Assembly: GCF_965262965.1 (NCBI RefSeq)
Contig: NZ_OZ253573.1
Location: 1-64,000 of the forward strand
Direction: 5' to 3'
DNA: 64,000 nt
Origin: Poriferisodalis sp965262965
GTDB lineage: Bacteria > Actinomycetota > Acidimicrobiia > Acidimicrobiales > Poriferisodalaceae
Below are positions 41,758-50,479 of the stretch, piece by piece; position 1 is the first letter of the stretch, and each line of letters begins with the position of its first letter. The translations under genes were made by a program, and so were the position numbers. Below the pieces are notes generated by a model that had not been told where the DNA came from, ran no database searches, and saw only the letters and a program-made list of their open reading frames with translations.

Positions 41758-41817
41758 CCCCTCGAATCTTGGGTCCTAACGTTTTCGTAAGTGTGTTGCC
41801 ATGGTCCATCTACGTAT

Positions 41818-41834
41818 CGGTTACACATTAACCG
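41818..41834. promoter_or_regulatory. Inverted repeat upstream of fic
   Basis: CGGTTA-CACAT-TAACCG is a perfect 6-bp inverted repeat about 60 bases upstream of the fic start, within a region (41760-41880) noticeably richer in A/T than its surroundings. It may be an operator; the winged helix of Fic itself is a candidate regulator. The rest of the 191-base gap shows nothing else clear. Confidence 0.4.
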
Positions 41835-41948
41835 TAACTTAAACTGTGCTGCAGTCGACGGTAATAAAAAGGGACCGAGGCCCGCCCATTGTGCTGATGC
41901 GCACCTGAGGCTGAAACGTCTCAGAAGGAGTGATGCATGACCAGGCGG

Positions 41949-43001
41949 TTACAGCTGGGCAGCTGCGGCGCGCAGTGACGCCGCTGTCTCTGTCCCCGGA
42001 CCGAGGCGTCGGGCTGCGGCATCAACACAGCGCTCGGTCAGCACCCGGTTGAGGGGCGTCGGGATGCCGTACTGCTCGCCGAGCTCGCAGATGCGGCCGT
42101 TGAAGTGCTCGACCTCAACGGTCGGGCGCCGGAAGTTCAGATCTTGCCAGGTCGAGGGGTAGCTGAGCAGCGCAGGGTCGGTTGCCCCCCGGGGCTCGCG
42201 CGCTCCAGGTTTGCGCAGGCGTGCGATCCACGGGCGCAATTCGCCCATGTCCTCCATGATCGGCGTGATGCCCGCCGCCTCGAGCACGTTGGCCGCTTCT
42301 TCTTCGATGTCGGCCATGAAGATCCGGTTTTCTTCGGAGCAGAACCACTCCTGGACCGGCAGATCGGCGAGCGCCGAGAAGGCGTTCGTCAGGTTCAGCA
42401 CGAGCTTGCCCCACTTGGCGTCCGCGACCCGCTCTTCGAGCGAACCGTTCATCTCGGCGGCAACGAGGTCATCGACCACTCGCGCACAGAGTTCGTCGGT
42501 GCCAGTCGGCCAGCAGCCGATCTGAGCCCGGCGTGCGCCGGTGTGGGTGACCACGCCGGGCTCGTCAATGCGAGCACCGATGCGGACCATGACGCCGTAG
42601 GCCCGCAGACCCTGTCCGAGCAGCCATTCCTCGTTGGTGACGCCGTTCTGGAAGCAGAACAGCGGCACACCGTCATACAGCTCGCGGTGCCCCTCGATCG
42701 CCTCGAAGGTGTGCTGGGTCTTCATGGTCAGCAGCACCACGGTGTTGTCGTCGAGGTCCGCTTCGTGCGCTGTGCGGACCGCTGGCAACCTGAAGTGGCC
42801 TTCGGTGCTGCCCGAGATGCGCAGGCCGTCACGGTTGAGAGCTTCGAGATGGTCCCCGCGTGCGATCAGGGTTACCCGCCGTCCTGCTTGGGTCAGCCGC
42901 GCGCCGAGCACGCTGCCGATTGCTCCAGCGCCATGCACGATGTAGTTCAATTCAGAACCGCCATTGGCGGCGCTGCGATTTAGGGCTCGGTCGGTAGCCA
43001 C
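41949..43001 (-). CDS. Ketopantoate reductase (PanE/ApbA) family protein
   Basis: A 350-aa NADPH-dependent reductase of the PanE/ApbA family. The Rossmann loop GAGAIGSVLGARL is at about residues 24-36, LLTMKTQHT at about 89-97 includes the catalytic Lys, and the C-terminal domain has AKWGKLVLNLTNAFSAL. Substrate may be 2-dehydropantoate or another 2-oxo acid, as many family members differ. panC and a broken panB lie 19 kb away, so a pantothenate role is possible but not shown. It diverges from the P450 gene. Confidence 0.85.
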   Translation of the reverse strand: MATDRALNRSAANGGSELNYIVHGAGAIGSVLGARLTQAGRRVTLIARGDHLEALNRDGLRISGSTEGHFRLPAVRTAHEADLDDNTVVLLTMKTQHTFEAIEGHRELYDGVPLFCFQNGVTNEEWLLGQGLRAYGVMVRIGARIDEPGVVTHTGARRAQIGCWPTGTDELCARVVDDLVAAEMNGSLEERVADAKWGKLVLNLTNAFSALADLPVQEWFCSEENRIFMADIEEEAANVLEAAGITPIMEDMGELRPWIARLRKPGAREPRGATDPALLSYPSTWQDLNFRRPTVEVEHFNGRICELGEQYGIPTPLNRVLTERCVDAAARRLGPGTETAASLRAAAAQL

Positions 43002-43102
43002 GGCGGTACATCGTGCCAGATGGTCCGGCGCATGGCCTGCAACCGATCTCGGGGGCTGCTGCGTTGTGTCGATCCTTCGCGAGGCAGCGCTACGGTTCAG
43101 CC

Positions 43103-44371
43103 ATGCGCGAGTGGAACACCGACCTGCCCAACATGATGGAGGCGACGTTCTGGACCCAGCCGGCCGATGTGATCGACGCAGTGATCGCTCGACATCATGC
43201 CGAGGCCCCGCTGGACTGGTTCGAGGAGCCCGAGTACGAAGGCGTGGTCCCGGCTGGTCCCGGCTACTGGTGCGTCACCCGGCACGCCGACGTGGCCGCA
43301 ATCTCGCGCAACACCGAGGTCTTCAGCTCCGCTGATGGCATCACCATGCTGGACGCGCCGCCGGAGTTCGTCGAGTTCTTCGGCTCCATGATCGGCATGG
43401 ACGACCCGCGCCATGCTCGGCTACGGCGCATCGTCGCCAAGGGATTCACGCCACGGATGCTGGCCGATCTCGATGGCGGCGTCCAAGCTGCGGCGGCAGA
43501 GATCGTGGACTCGGTGTGCGAGAAGGGCAGTTGCGACTTCGTGACCGAAGTGGCCGCCGCGCTCCCGCTCAAGATCGTCTGCGACCTGATGGGCATCCCT
43601 CGTTCGGAGTATCAGGGTGTGTTCGATGCGACAAACGTCATCTTGGGCGTCTCGGATCCCGAATACCAACCACCTGATGGCGATCTCCTGACGGCGCTGC
43701 TCACGGCCGGCGGCCAACTGGCCAACTTGATGAACGAAGTCGCAGAGACAAAGCGCGGCGGCGATGGCAAAGATCTCACCAGCGTGCTCGTCAATGCTGA
43801 GCTTCCCGACGATCAGTTGAGCGGCGCTGACCTGGCCAGCTTCTTCGTGCTGCTCGTCGTGGCCGGCAACGAGACCACTCGCAATGCCATTTCATGGGGA
43901 CTCAAGTACCTCACCGACCATCCGGATCAGCGAGCCATCTGGGCCGCAGATTTCGAGGGCGTCGCGCCCACTGCGGTCGAGGAGATCGTGCGGCTGTCCA
44001 GCCCTGTCGGCTACATGCGCCGAACCGTCACTCGTGACTATGTCTTCGAAGGCCGCGAGATGCGCCAAGGCGACAAGGTCGCGATGTTCTACGTCGCCGC
44101 CAACCGCGACCCCGCGGTGTTCAACGATCCGTTCAAGTTCGAGGTTCTGCGAGATCCGAACCCGCAGTACGGCTACGGCGGCCCAGGCCCGCACTACTGC
44201 CTGGGGGCGCATCTCGCACGCCGCGAGATGACGGTGATGTACCGCGAACTGTTCAACCGGCTGCCGGACATCGTCGCCGTCAGCGAGCCCGACGCCTTGC
44301 AGGCAGCGTTCATTCATGGCGTCAAACACTTGGACGTCGAGTTCACGCCGACAGCGCCGCTGGCGGCCTGA
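43103..44371 (+). CDS. Cytochrome P450
   Basis: A 422-aa soluble bacterial P450. The I-helix AGNETTR lies at about residue 256, the K-helix ExxR (EEIVR) at about 293, and the heme loop GGPGPHYCLGAHLAR at about 352-366 with the Cys ligand. The first Phe of the usual FGGGxHxCLG is Tyr (QYGYGGPG). The overall style resembles the CYP124/125/142 sterol and lipid hydroxylases of actinobacteria. No ferredoxin gene is adjacent. Start ATG 43103 matches the family better than an upstream in-frame ATG. Confidence 0.93.
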   Translation: MREWNTDLPNMMEATFWTQPADVIDAVIARHHAEAPLDWFEEPEYEGVVPAGPGYWCVTRHADVAAISRNTEVFSSADGITMLDAPPEFVEFFGSMIGMDDPRHARLRRIVAKGFTPRMLADLDGGVQAAAAEIVDSVCEKGSCDFVTEVAAALPLKIVCDLMGIPRSEYQGVFDATNVILGVSDPEYQPPDGDLLTALLTAGGQLANLMNEVAETKRGGDGKDLTSVLVNAELPDDQLSGADLASFFVLLVVAGNETTRNAISWGLKYLTDHPDQRAIWAADFEGVAPTAVEEIVRLSSPVGYMRRTVTRDYVFEGREMRQGDKVAMFYVAANRDPAVFNDPFKFEVLRDPNPQYGYGGPGPHYCLGAHLARREMTVMYRELFNRLPDIVAVSEPDALQAAFIHGVKHLDVEFTPTAPLAA

Positions 44372-44423
44372 CGGGTAGCGCCCGACAGTCGCGGCGACGC
44401 GGCCGCCCCATAGGGTTCGCGGT

Positions 44424-45725
44424 ATGACGAAACCCGAGATCGCACCTGCGACGGGCAAGCTCGGCGTGCTGACGCCTGGCATGGGAGCGGTGGCGACCAC
44501 GTTCATCGCCGGGGTGCTGGCCACGCGGGCTGGGCTGGCGGCGCCGATCGGCTCGGTCACGCAGATGGCCCACATCCGCCTCGGCGGTCGGACCGAAGGC
44601 CGCAACCCATTGATCAGGGACTTCGTTCCGCTAGCCAGCCTCGACGATCTGGTCTTCGGTGGCTGGGACCCCATTACGCCGAACGCACTCGAGGGCGCCC
44701 GCACCGCCGGTGTGCTCGAAGAACGCGACCTCGGCGTGATCTCGCGCGAGCTTGAAGGCATCGTGGCGATGGACGCCGTCTTCGATTCGCGCTGGGTGAG
44801 TCGGCTCGAAGGCACACGCACCAAGCCCTCGATGGGCAAACTCGACGCCGCCCAGGCGCTCATGGACGACATCGAACGCTTCCGCTCCGAGAACGAGTGC
44901 GACCGACTGGTGATGGTGTGGTGCGGCTCGACCGAGGCGTACCAAGAGCCAACCGAGGTGCACGCCAGCGTCGAGGCGTTCGAGGCGGGACTTGCCGCGG
45001 ACGACGAGAACATCTCGCCGAGCCAGATCTACGCCTACGCCGCGCTCATGAGCGATGTGCCGTTCGCGAACGGCGCGCCGAACCTCAGTGTTGACATCCC
45101 GGTGATGACCGAGCTGTCGGAGCACCGTCGCATCCCCATTGCCGGCAAGGACTTCAAGACCGGCCAAACCCTCATGAAGACCCTCATCGCACCGGGTCTC
45201 AAGGCGCGGATGCTGGGATTGCGCGGCTGGTACTCCACCAACATCCTGGGCAACCGCGACGGCGAAGTGCTGGACGATCCTGAGAACTTCAAGACCAAGG
45301 AGACGTCGAAGCTCGGCGTGCTCGACACGATCTTGCAGCCCGACACCTACCCCGATCTCTACGGCGAGATCGATCACGTGGTGCGGATCAACTATTACCC
45401 ACCCCGCGGCGACAACAAAGAGGGCTGGGACAGCATCGACATCTTCGGCTGGCTCGGCTACCCGATGCAGATCAAGATCGATTTTCTGTGCCGTGACTCG
45501 ATCCTGGCGGCACCGATCGTGCTGGATCTCGCCCTGTTCTTGGATCTCGCTCAGCGAGCCGGCGAGGGAGGCGTTCAGGAGTGGCTGTCGTTCTACTTGA
45601 AGGCCCCACAGTCGGCGGATCCGGCCGGTCCCGAGCACGATCTGTTCATCCAGCAGACCAAGCTCAAGAACACGTTGCGCGAATGGATGGGCGAAGAGCC
45701 CGTCACCCACTCTGAAGCTGGGTGA
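44424..45725 (+). CDS. ino1: Myo-inositol-1-phosphate synthase
   Basis: Converts glucose 6-phosphate to inositol 1-phosphate (NAD-dependent), the first step to phosphatidylinositol and mycothiol in actinobacteria. Conserved parts: LGVLTPGMGAVATTFIAG (about residues 13-30, NAD loop), PIAGKDFKTGQTLMKT (about 240-255), RGWYSTNILGNRDG, and DSIDIFGWLGYPMQIKIDFLCRDSILAAP. Length 433 aa, longer than the 360-aa mycobacterial form and like the sequence class found in other bacteria. It follows the P450 gene by 52 bases. Confidence 0.95.
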   Translation: MTKPEIAPATGKLGVLTPGMGAVATTFIAGVLATRAGLAAPIGSVTQMAHIRLGGRTEGRNPLIRDFVPLASLDDLVFGGWDPITPNALEGARTAGVLEERDLGVISRELEGIVAMDAVFDSRWVSRLEGTRTKPSMGKLDAAQALMDDIERFRSENECDRLVMVWCGSTEAYQEPTEVHASVEAFEAGLAADDENISPSQIYAYAALMSDVPFANGAPNLSVDIPVMTELSEHRRIPIAGKDFKTGQTLMKTLIAPGLKARMLGLRGWYSTNILGNRDGEVLDDPENFKTKETSKLGVLDTILQPDTYPDLYGEIDHVVRINYYPPRGDNKEGWDSIDIFGWLGYPMQIKIDFLCRDSILAAPIVLDLALFLDLAQRAGEGGVQEWLSFYLKAPQSADPAGPEHDLFIQQTKLKNTLREWMGEEPVTHSEAG

Positions 45726-45752
45726 GCGCCCGGCACTGGCGCCGCCGCAACT

Positions 45753-45791
45753 TTCTCATTTCGTTCTCAGACTGATCTCAGGGTTCGTTCA
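45753..45791 (+). promoter_or_regulatory. Four 11-bp-phased direct repeats, putative OmpR/PhoB-type site
   Basis: TTCTCA (45753), TTCTCA (45764), ATCTCA (45775) and CGTTCA (45786) occur at an exact 11-base period, placing all on one face of the helix. This is the layout of OmpR/PhoB-family response-regulator boxes. It lies 58 bases upstream of the secreted-protein gene. Which regulator uses it is unknown. Confidence 0.6.
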
Positions 45792-45848
45792 GAATGCTCC
45801 GTCATCGTGTGCTGCGTCGCAACACGCACACCCGAAAGGAGCGACGAA

Positions 45849-46430
45849 ATGACGAAGCACACCGAGGGCCCGGGCGGGCACTCATTCAATTCAGAACACA
45901 GCGGCCGGGAATCTGAACCGGGACGCCGGCGCCGTAAACGCCGATGGTCGCTCATTGCGGTCGCATTGGCCACGCTGCTTGCAGCAGTGGTGACCGCCTC
46001 GCTCAGCGCCGGGCCTGCTTCGGCACAGAGCACGGAGGCGGACGGCACCGACCCCCAGGAGAGCTCCGACGGCGACAGCACGGACAGCCACGACTGCGAC
46101 CACGAACCCAAGGGCCGCCGCGGTGCGATGACCGACACGCTGACCGAGGTGCTGGGCATTGACGCCTCCGAGCTGCGCACCGAGCTGAAGGCGGGTTCGA
46201 CGATCGCGGAGATCGCCGAGGCCAATGACGTGGCGGTCGACGATGTGATCGATGCGCTGGTCGCCGCTGCGCAGGAGCGGGCGGCAGAACACGACAAAGA
46301 GGTCGACGCCGACGAGCTGACCGAGAAATTCACCGCCCTGGTGAACGGCAAGAAACCCGACCGCGGCGATCACGAGGTCAAGCGAGGCCTCCGAGGCCGC
46401 TGGCACCGGCACGGCGCCACGTCTGGCTAG
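45849..46430 (+). CDS. Small exported protein of unknown function
   Basis: A 193-aa protein. AAAGGAG at about 45835 is a strong ribosome site for ATG 45849. A charged N terminus with RRRRKRR is followed by a hydrophobic helix (about residues 33-51) and an AxA-type cleavage site PASAQ. The mature part has an Asp/Ser-rich acidic linker (about 58-85, including DHDCDHE-like metal-binding residues) and a helical LysM-/HTH-like segment: VLGIDASELRTELKAGSTIAEIAEANDV, VDDVIDALVAAAQERAAEH. Similar short helical repeats occur in proteins controlled by two-component systems in actinobacteria. Function unknown. Confidence 0.65.
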   Translation: MTKHTEGPGGHSFNSEHSGRESEPGRRRRKRRWSLIAVALATLLAAVVTASLSAGPASAQSTEADGTDPQESSDGDSTDSHDCDHEPKGRRGAMTDTLTEVLGIDASELRTELKAGSTIAEIAEANDVAVDDVIDALVAAAQERAAEHDKEVDADELTEKFTALVNGKKPDRGDHEVKRGLRGRWHRHGATSG

Positions 46431-46498
46431 CCCCTGGGCGCCGATCGGCCGATGCTGGCGCAAACGGCGACCCCCGCGGCGTCGACGACACCACCGGC

Positions 46499-46550
46499 CG
46501 CCCAAGCGGGCCAGCGAGGATTCTCCCTCCCTCGCTGGCCCGCTTGGGCG
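46499..46550. terminator. Long perfect hairpin, likely transcription terminator
   Basis: A perfect 20-bp stem (46499-46518 with 46531-46550) encloses a 12-base loop. The 5' arm starts CGCCCAAGCGGG and ends CCAGCGAG. It lies 68 bases after the secreted-protein gene. No T-tract follows on either strand, so it may be a Rho-type or actinobacterial U-less terminator or another structured element. Confidence 0.6.
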
Positions 46551-46610
46551 CGTTCGGGCGCGCCGTGCGCACATCGCTGACGGTCGTCCGCCAGGGATAG
46601 GTTCAGTCGC

Positions 46611-47588
46611 ATGTCCGATGGAGCAACGACAGGCCGTGATGACAGCGCAGTGCTGCCGGTGCTGGACATCTCCCGCGACACCGATCCAGTCGCTGCTGCA
46701 TCGCTCGGTGCCGAGCTCGACGACGCATGCCGCGGCATCGGTTTCTTCGCTGTGACCGGGCACGATGTGGTCGGATCGCTCCTCGATGAGATGCTCGCCG
46801 CATCGCGCCGGTTTTTCGCTCTGCCCCTTGCGGACAAGCGCCGTATCGCCATTGAGCGGCCACGCCACCACCGCGGCTATGCCGGGATCGAAGGCGAGCT
46901 TCTGCAGCCCGGTTTGAAGGCTGATCTCAAGGAGACACTGGACTTTGGCGTCGAGCGTTCCCCGACGACCCGGAATTGTCACCGCTCGAGGGACCGAACC
47001 AGTGGCCCGACCTCCCCGGTTTCCGCATCACTGTCGAGCGATATCAGGCTGCCGTGCTGCACGCCGCGCAGCGCGTCCTGCGGTTGGTTGACGCCGCGCT
47101 GGCTGTCTGGGGATTTCTTCGACGAACGCCTGCGCAGGCCCCTGGTGGGCACCCGCCTCATTCGCTAGCCGGGCACCGAATCGGGCTTGGCGGATCCGGC
47201 GCCGCCAGATCAGCTCGGCTGCGGCGCGCACAGCGATTACGGCTGCATCACGCTGCTGCTCACCGATGGCACCCCGGGGCTGCTGTTGCTCGCCGCGGAC
47301 GGCGTATGGCACGACGTGATCGCCCCGCCGGGCAGCTTTATCGTGAATCTCGGCGACATGCTGGCCCGCTGGACCAATGACCGGTACCGCGCCACCGTGC
47401 ACCGGGTGCAATCGCCGGTTGGCCGAGTTCGCTACTCAGTGCCTACGCTCGTCAACCCGTCCTACGACACCGTTGTGGAGTGCCTGCCGAGTTGTCTCGC
47501 AGCAGGTCAGCTGCCGAAGCACTCACCGATGTCGTCGGGTGCCTACTTGCAGTCCCGCTTCGACGAGACCTTCGCTTACCGCCGATAG
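46611..47588 (+). pseudogene. 2-oxoglutarate/Fe(II)-dependent (isopenicillin-N-synthase-like) oxygenase, multiply broken
   Basis: Three reading-frame pieces together spell one enzyme of the isopenicillin N synthase family. Piece 1 has ISRDTD ... CRGIGFFAVTGHDVV and LKADLKETLDFGVE; it shifts frame near 46957 into PDDPELSPLEGPNQWPDLPGF; a second shift near 47100 returns to SGDFFDERLRRPLVGTRLIR, which meets TAG at 47166-47168 where the family has Tyr (RYP). The third piece restarts in frame with the iron ligands GAHSDYG and VHRV and the RYSVP co-substrate Arg-x-Ser. Two indels plus a nonsense change argue for a real pseudogene. Its product would have been about 325 aa. Confidence 0.88.
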
Positions 47589-47624
47589 CCGCATGGTCGT
47601 CTCTGGACATCGACATCGAACCTC

Positions 47625-48317
47625 TTACGTCACCCTGAAAACGGCTACCCGGGTCACGTTGTCCGGGTCCGCGAGGTCGGCGCCGTCGTAGATCGGCCGC
47701 TCCACGAAATGCAGCCCGACGATGGCGCCTTCGCCAACGCGGCGATCCAGCCAGTCCTCGAATCCGAATTCGGAGAAGTGCGCCGAGTTGATGCCGATGG
47801 CGCAGTGCGCCCCGCGGCGTGCCACACGCAGCAGTTCAGAGAGTGACTCGGGACCCAGGTGCCCGTGCGTGAAGGCCCCGGCGCTCACGATGCCGCCGTA
47901 GGTGTCGTCGGGCAGGTCGATCGGACCGGTGAGGTCTGCTTCGACAAGCTCCCGATAGACGGCGGCTCCGTCGACGGATTTCGAGCGCGCCTCGGCCAGC
48001 ATTTCGGGCGATATGTCGATGCCGTCGATGGCGGTCACGCCCAGACGGCGCAGCTCAGCCCCCACGATGCCAGTGCCACACCCTGCGTCCAGCACCGGGC
48101 CGGCATCGGAGAAGCCGTCCGAGAACGTTGCCGCGACCTGCTGGTGGTAGATGTACCGGCTCTCGGCGATGAAGCCGGATTCGTAGGTCGGTGCCCACGC
48201 TGCATACAGCTCCCGGTTCGCCTCCGGGCCGTCGACCGCGTAGGCGTCGTCAAGTCCGACGGTTGAAGCTGGGGCTTCAGACTCCGGCGACGGTGTGGCA
48301 GCAGCGCTTTCAGTCAT
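47625..48317 (-). CDS. Class I SAM-dependent methyltransferase
   Basis: A 230-aa methyltransferase. The SAM loop VLDAGCGTGIVGAELRRLG lies at about residues 75-93, followed by DGIDISPEMLAEAR and a motif IV region DLPDDTYGGIVSAGAFTHGHL. The N terminus has a variable 20-residue lead. The YAAWAPTYESGF opening is typical for small-molecule or Williams-Beuren-type methyltransferases. Substrate unknown. It lies 36 bases downstream of the Rieske-ThDP gene on the same strand and may be co-transcribed with it. Confidence 0.88.
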   Translation of the reverse strand: MTESAAATPSPESEAPASTVGLDDAYAVDGPEANRELYAAWAPTYESGFIAESRYIYHQQVAATFSDGFSDAGPVLDAGCGTGIVGAELRRLGVTAIDGIDISPEMLAEARSKSVDGAAVYRELVEADLTGPIDLPDDTYGGIVSAGAFTHGHLGPESLSELLRVARRGAHCAIGINSAHFSEFGFEDWLDRRVGEGAIVGLHFVERPIYDGADLADPDNVTRVAVFRVT

Positions 48318-48353
48318 CGCGCGCCGAAGTTAGCGACCCCAGCCCGGAGTTGC

Positions 48354-50384
48354 CTAGACGAGCAGAGGGTCAGTGATGACTTCGACGAGCGCTGGACCCC
48401 GGTGGGCAAGCGCGGCGGACACCGCTGTGTCGAGCTCGGCAGGCGTTCTCACGAGATAGCCGGCTGCTCCACAGAGCTGGGCGAACTCGGCGAAGCTCGG
48501 GTTGTGCAGCGAGGTCTGCCAGACGTCGAGCTCGGCGGAGCGCTGCTCTTTCGAGATTTTCCCGAGCTCGGAGTTATTGAGCAGGACATGGGTGATGTCC
48601 ATGCCGTATTTCACCGCAGTCGTCATCTCCATCGCGTACTGGCCGAATCCGCCGTCGCCGGAGATCGAGACCACCGCCCGCCCCGCCAGGTCCGGCCCCC
48701 AGATGCCCGGCGCGCGTTGGGTTGCCGCCCAGCAGCCCATTGCTGCGGGCAGGGCGAAGCCGATCGAGCCCAGGTAGCCCGACATCAGCACGGTCTGGCC
48801 ACAGGTCTCGAAATAGCGGCCGAATGAGTAGGCGTGGTTGCCGACGTCGACTGCCATGAGGGCGTCGTCTGGCACCAGGCGACTCAAAGCGTCGAACACG
48901 ACCGCGGATTTCATGCCGCGGTTCCGGTCATCGCCGCGCCGACTCGCCTTTTCGCCCCGCCAGATCGCCCAGCGCTGCGCAACCTCATCTGAGGTACCTC
49001 GCGTTGCGGGCTCGGGCACCGCGGCGGCGAGAGCACGAGCCGCAACGCCCACGTCAGAGAGCACCGGAGCAGTCACGGCGTGGAAGCGGCCCAATGCCAT
49101 CGGGTCGAAGTCGACCTGCACGATCGGCTTGTACGACGCGATGCCGGTGTGGTTCGAGAACGAGACGCCGAACGTCGCCAGCATGTCGGCTTCGTTCATG
49201 AACCAGCTGGCGATCGGCGTGCCCGATCGGCCGAGCACGCCGCATGCCAGCGGGTGCGTGTCTGAGATCAGACCTTTTGCTTTGAATGTTGTCGCGACAG
49301 GTACGTCCATCGACTCCGCGAGTGCCACGATGTCGTCGATGCCGCCACGGGCGCCCTGTCCGACGATCACCATCGGTCGCGAGGCGCCGGCGAGCATGTC
49401 GACGGCGGCCTTCAACGCATCGTCGGGTGGTGAGACTGCCCGCGAACCGATTCGTCCGCCCGGCGAGCCGGCCGCCGATCCACTGTGGGCAGCCGGCAGC
49501 ACCTGCACTTCGTCGGGCAGCACGAGGTGCGCCACGTCTCGCTCGACCAGCGCCGTCTTGCACGCCAGGTTCATGAGCTCGGTCGCATCCGAGCCCGCTT
49601 GCACCGTTTGGGAGTAGCGCGCCACGTCTGCGAACGCAGCCGACAGGTCGGTGTCCTGGAACGCGCCCCGGCCTCGCACCTTCGACGGGACTTGGCCCGA
49701 GATCGCCAGCACCGGCGCGCGGTCCGTCTTGGCGTCGTACAGCCCGGTGAGCATGTTGGTGCTGGCCGGGCCTGCGATGGCGAAGCAGGCGGCCAGCTCG
49801 CCGGTCAGCTTCGCGTATGCCGTCGCGGCAAATGCGGCAGCGCCCTCGTGACGCACGCCGATGAACGCGAGGTCACCGCGGGACTCGGCGATGCGGAGCG
49901 CATCGGCGAAGCCCAGGTTGGAGTGGCCGACCATGCCGAACACCCACGCGACACCCCACGCGGTCATCGTGTCGACGAGCTGATCTGAGATCGTGCGCGT
50001 CCGGTCAGAGTGCGTCGGCAGGGCGACGTAGACGCCGTCGCTGCGGACTTCGGTCCGGTAGGCCTCGGGAGCGTCGCCGAACGGCGGCGGGGGACGGCCG
50101 TTAGTGGGCGAGTAATCGTATCCGTGCCACGGGCATCGCAGCCAGCCGCCTTCGATGCTGCCCTCGCCGAGCGGTCCGCCTTGATGGGGGCACGCATTGG
50201 CCAGGCAACCGATGCCTGCGTCGGTGCGGGTGACGCACAGGCTCTCTCGTTCCACCGTCACTGTCGTGACCCGGCCCACATCGAGCTCTTCGATGCCGAT
50301 CAGCCGGTGCCACGCGAATTCGCCGTCGGGCAGCACGGGAACCGCGACGCTGGGCGTCGCGGCATCGGAGGAATTGTCTGTCAT
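48354..50384 (-). CDS. Rieske [2Fe-2S] domain fused to a ThDP-dependent (pyruvate oxidase/acetolactate synthase-like) enzyme
   Basis: A 676-aa protein with two parts. Residues about 24-122 form a Rieske ferredoxin domain with complete ligands CPH (65-67) and CPWH (84-87). Residues about 130-670 are a full ThDP enzyme: N-terminal Pyr domain with the activating Glu180 in VRHEGAAAF, central transhydrogenase-like domain, and PP domain with GDG (576-578) and NN (603-604). It resembles pyruvate oxidase/benzoylformate-decarboxylase relatives. ATG 50384 is preceded by AGAGGAAAACG. Function and electron flow are unknown; the Rieske cluster could take electrons from the ThDP intermediate (inference). 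Confidence 0.85.
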   Translation of the reverse strand: MTDNSSDAATPSVAVPVLPDGEFAWHRLIGIEELDVGRVTTVTVERESLCVTRTDAGIGCLANACPHQGGPLGEGSIEGGWLRCPWHGYDYSPTNGRPPPPFGDAPEAYRTEVRSDGVYVALPTHSDRTRTISDQLVDTMTAWGVAWVFGMVGHSNLGFADALRIAESRGDLAFIGVRHEGAAAFAATAYAKLTGELAACFAIAGPASTNMLTGLYDAKTDRAPVLAISGQVPSKVRGRGAFQDTDLSAAFADVARYSQTVQAGSDATELMNLACKTALVERDVAHLVLPDEVQVLPAAHSGSAAGSPGGRIGSRAVSPPDDALKAAVDMLAGASRPMVIVGQGARGGIDDIVALAESMDVPVATTFKAKGLISDTHPLACGVLGRSGTPIASWFMNEADMLATFGVSFSNHTGIASYKPIVQVDFDPMALGRFHAVTAPVLSDVGVAARALAAAVPEPATRGTSDEVAQRWAIWRGEKASRRGDDRNRGMKSAVVFDALSRLVPDDALMAVDVGNHAYSFGRYFETCGQTVLMSGYLGSIGFALPAAMGCWAATQRAPGIWGPDLAGRAVVSISGDGGFGQYAMEMTTAVKYGMDITHVLLNNSELGKISKEQRSAELDVWQTSLHNPSFAEFAQLCGAAGYLVRTPAELDTAVSAALAHRGPALVEVITDPLLV

Positions 50385-50479
50385 CGTTTTCCTCTTGTCG
50401 ATTGTGCTCATCGTCGCATACCTCACTCGCAACGCAGAGGCGGCCCATGATGCTGCGACGCGGCTCTAGCTTCGTCTCC

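Noticed and set aside
40392..41950. Search for a duplicated tRNA-Leu 3' end marking an integrated element
   Set aside because: No second copy of the tRNA end was seen, and no integrase gene lies in the window.
41949..43001. Assigning the ketopantoate-reductase-family gene firmly as panE
   Set aside because: The family contains many reductases with other substrates, and panC/panB are not adjacent.
50402..50479. Longer start for the SixA-like phosphatase
   Set aside because: It would overlap the Rieske-ThDP promoter and put about 26 non-conserved residues before strand one.
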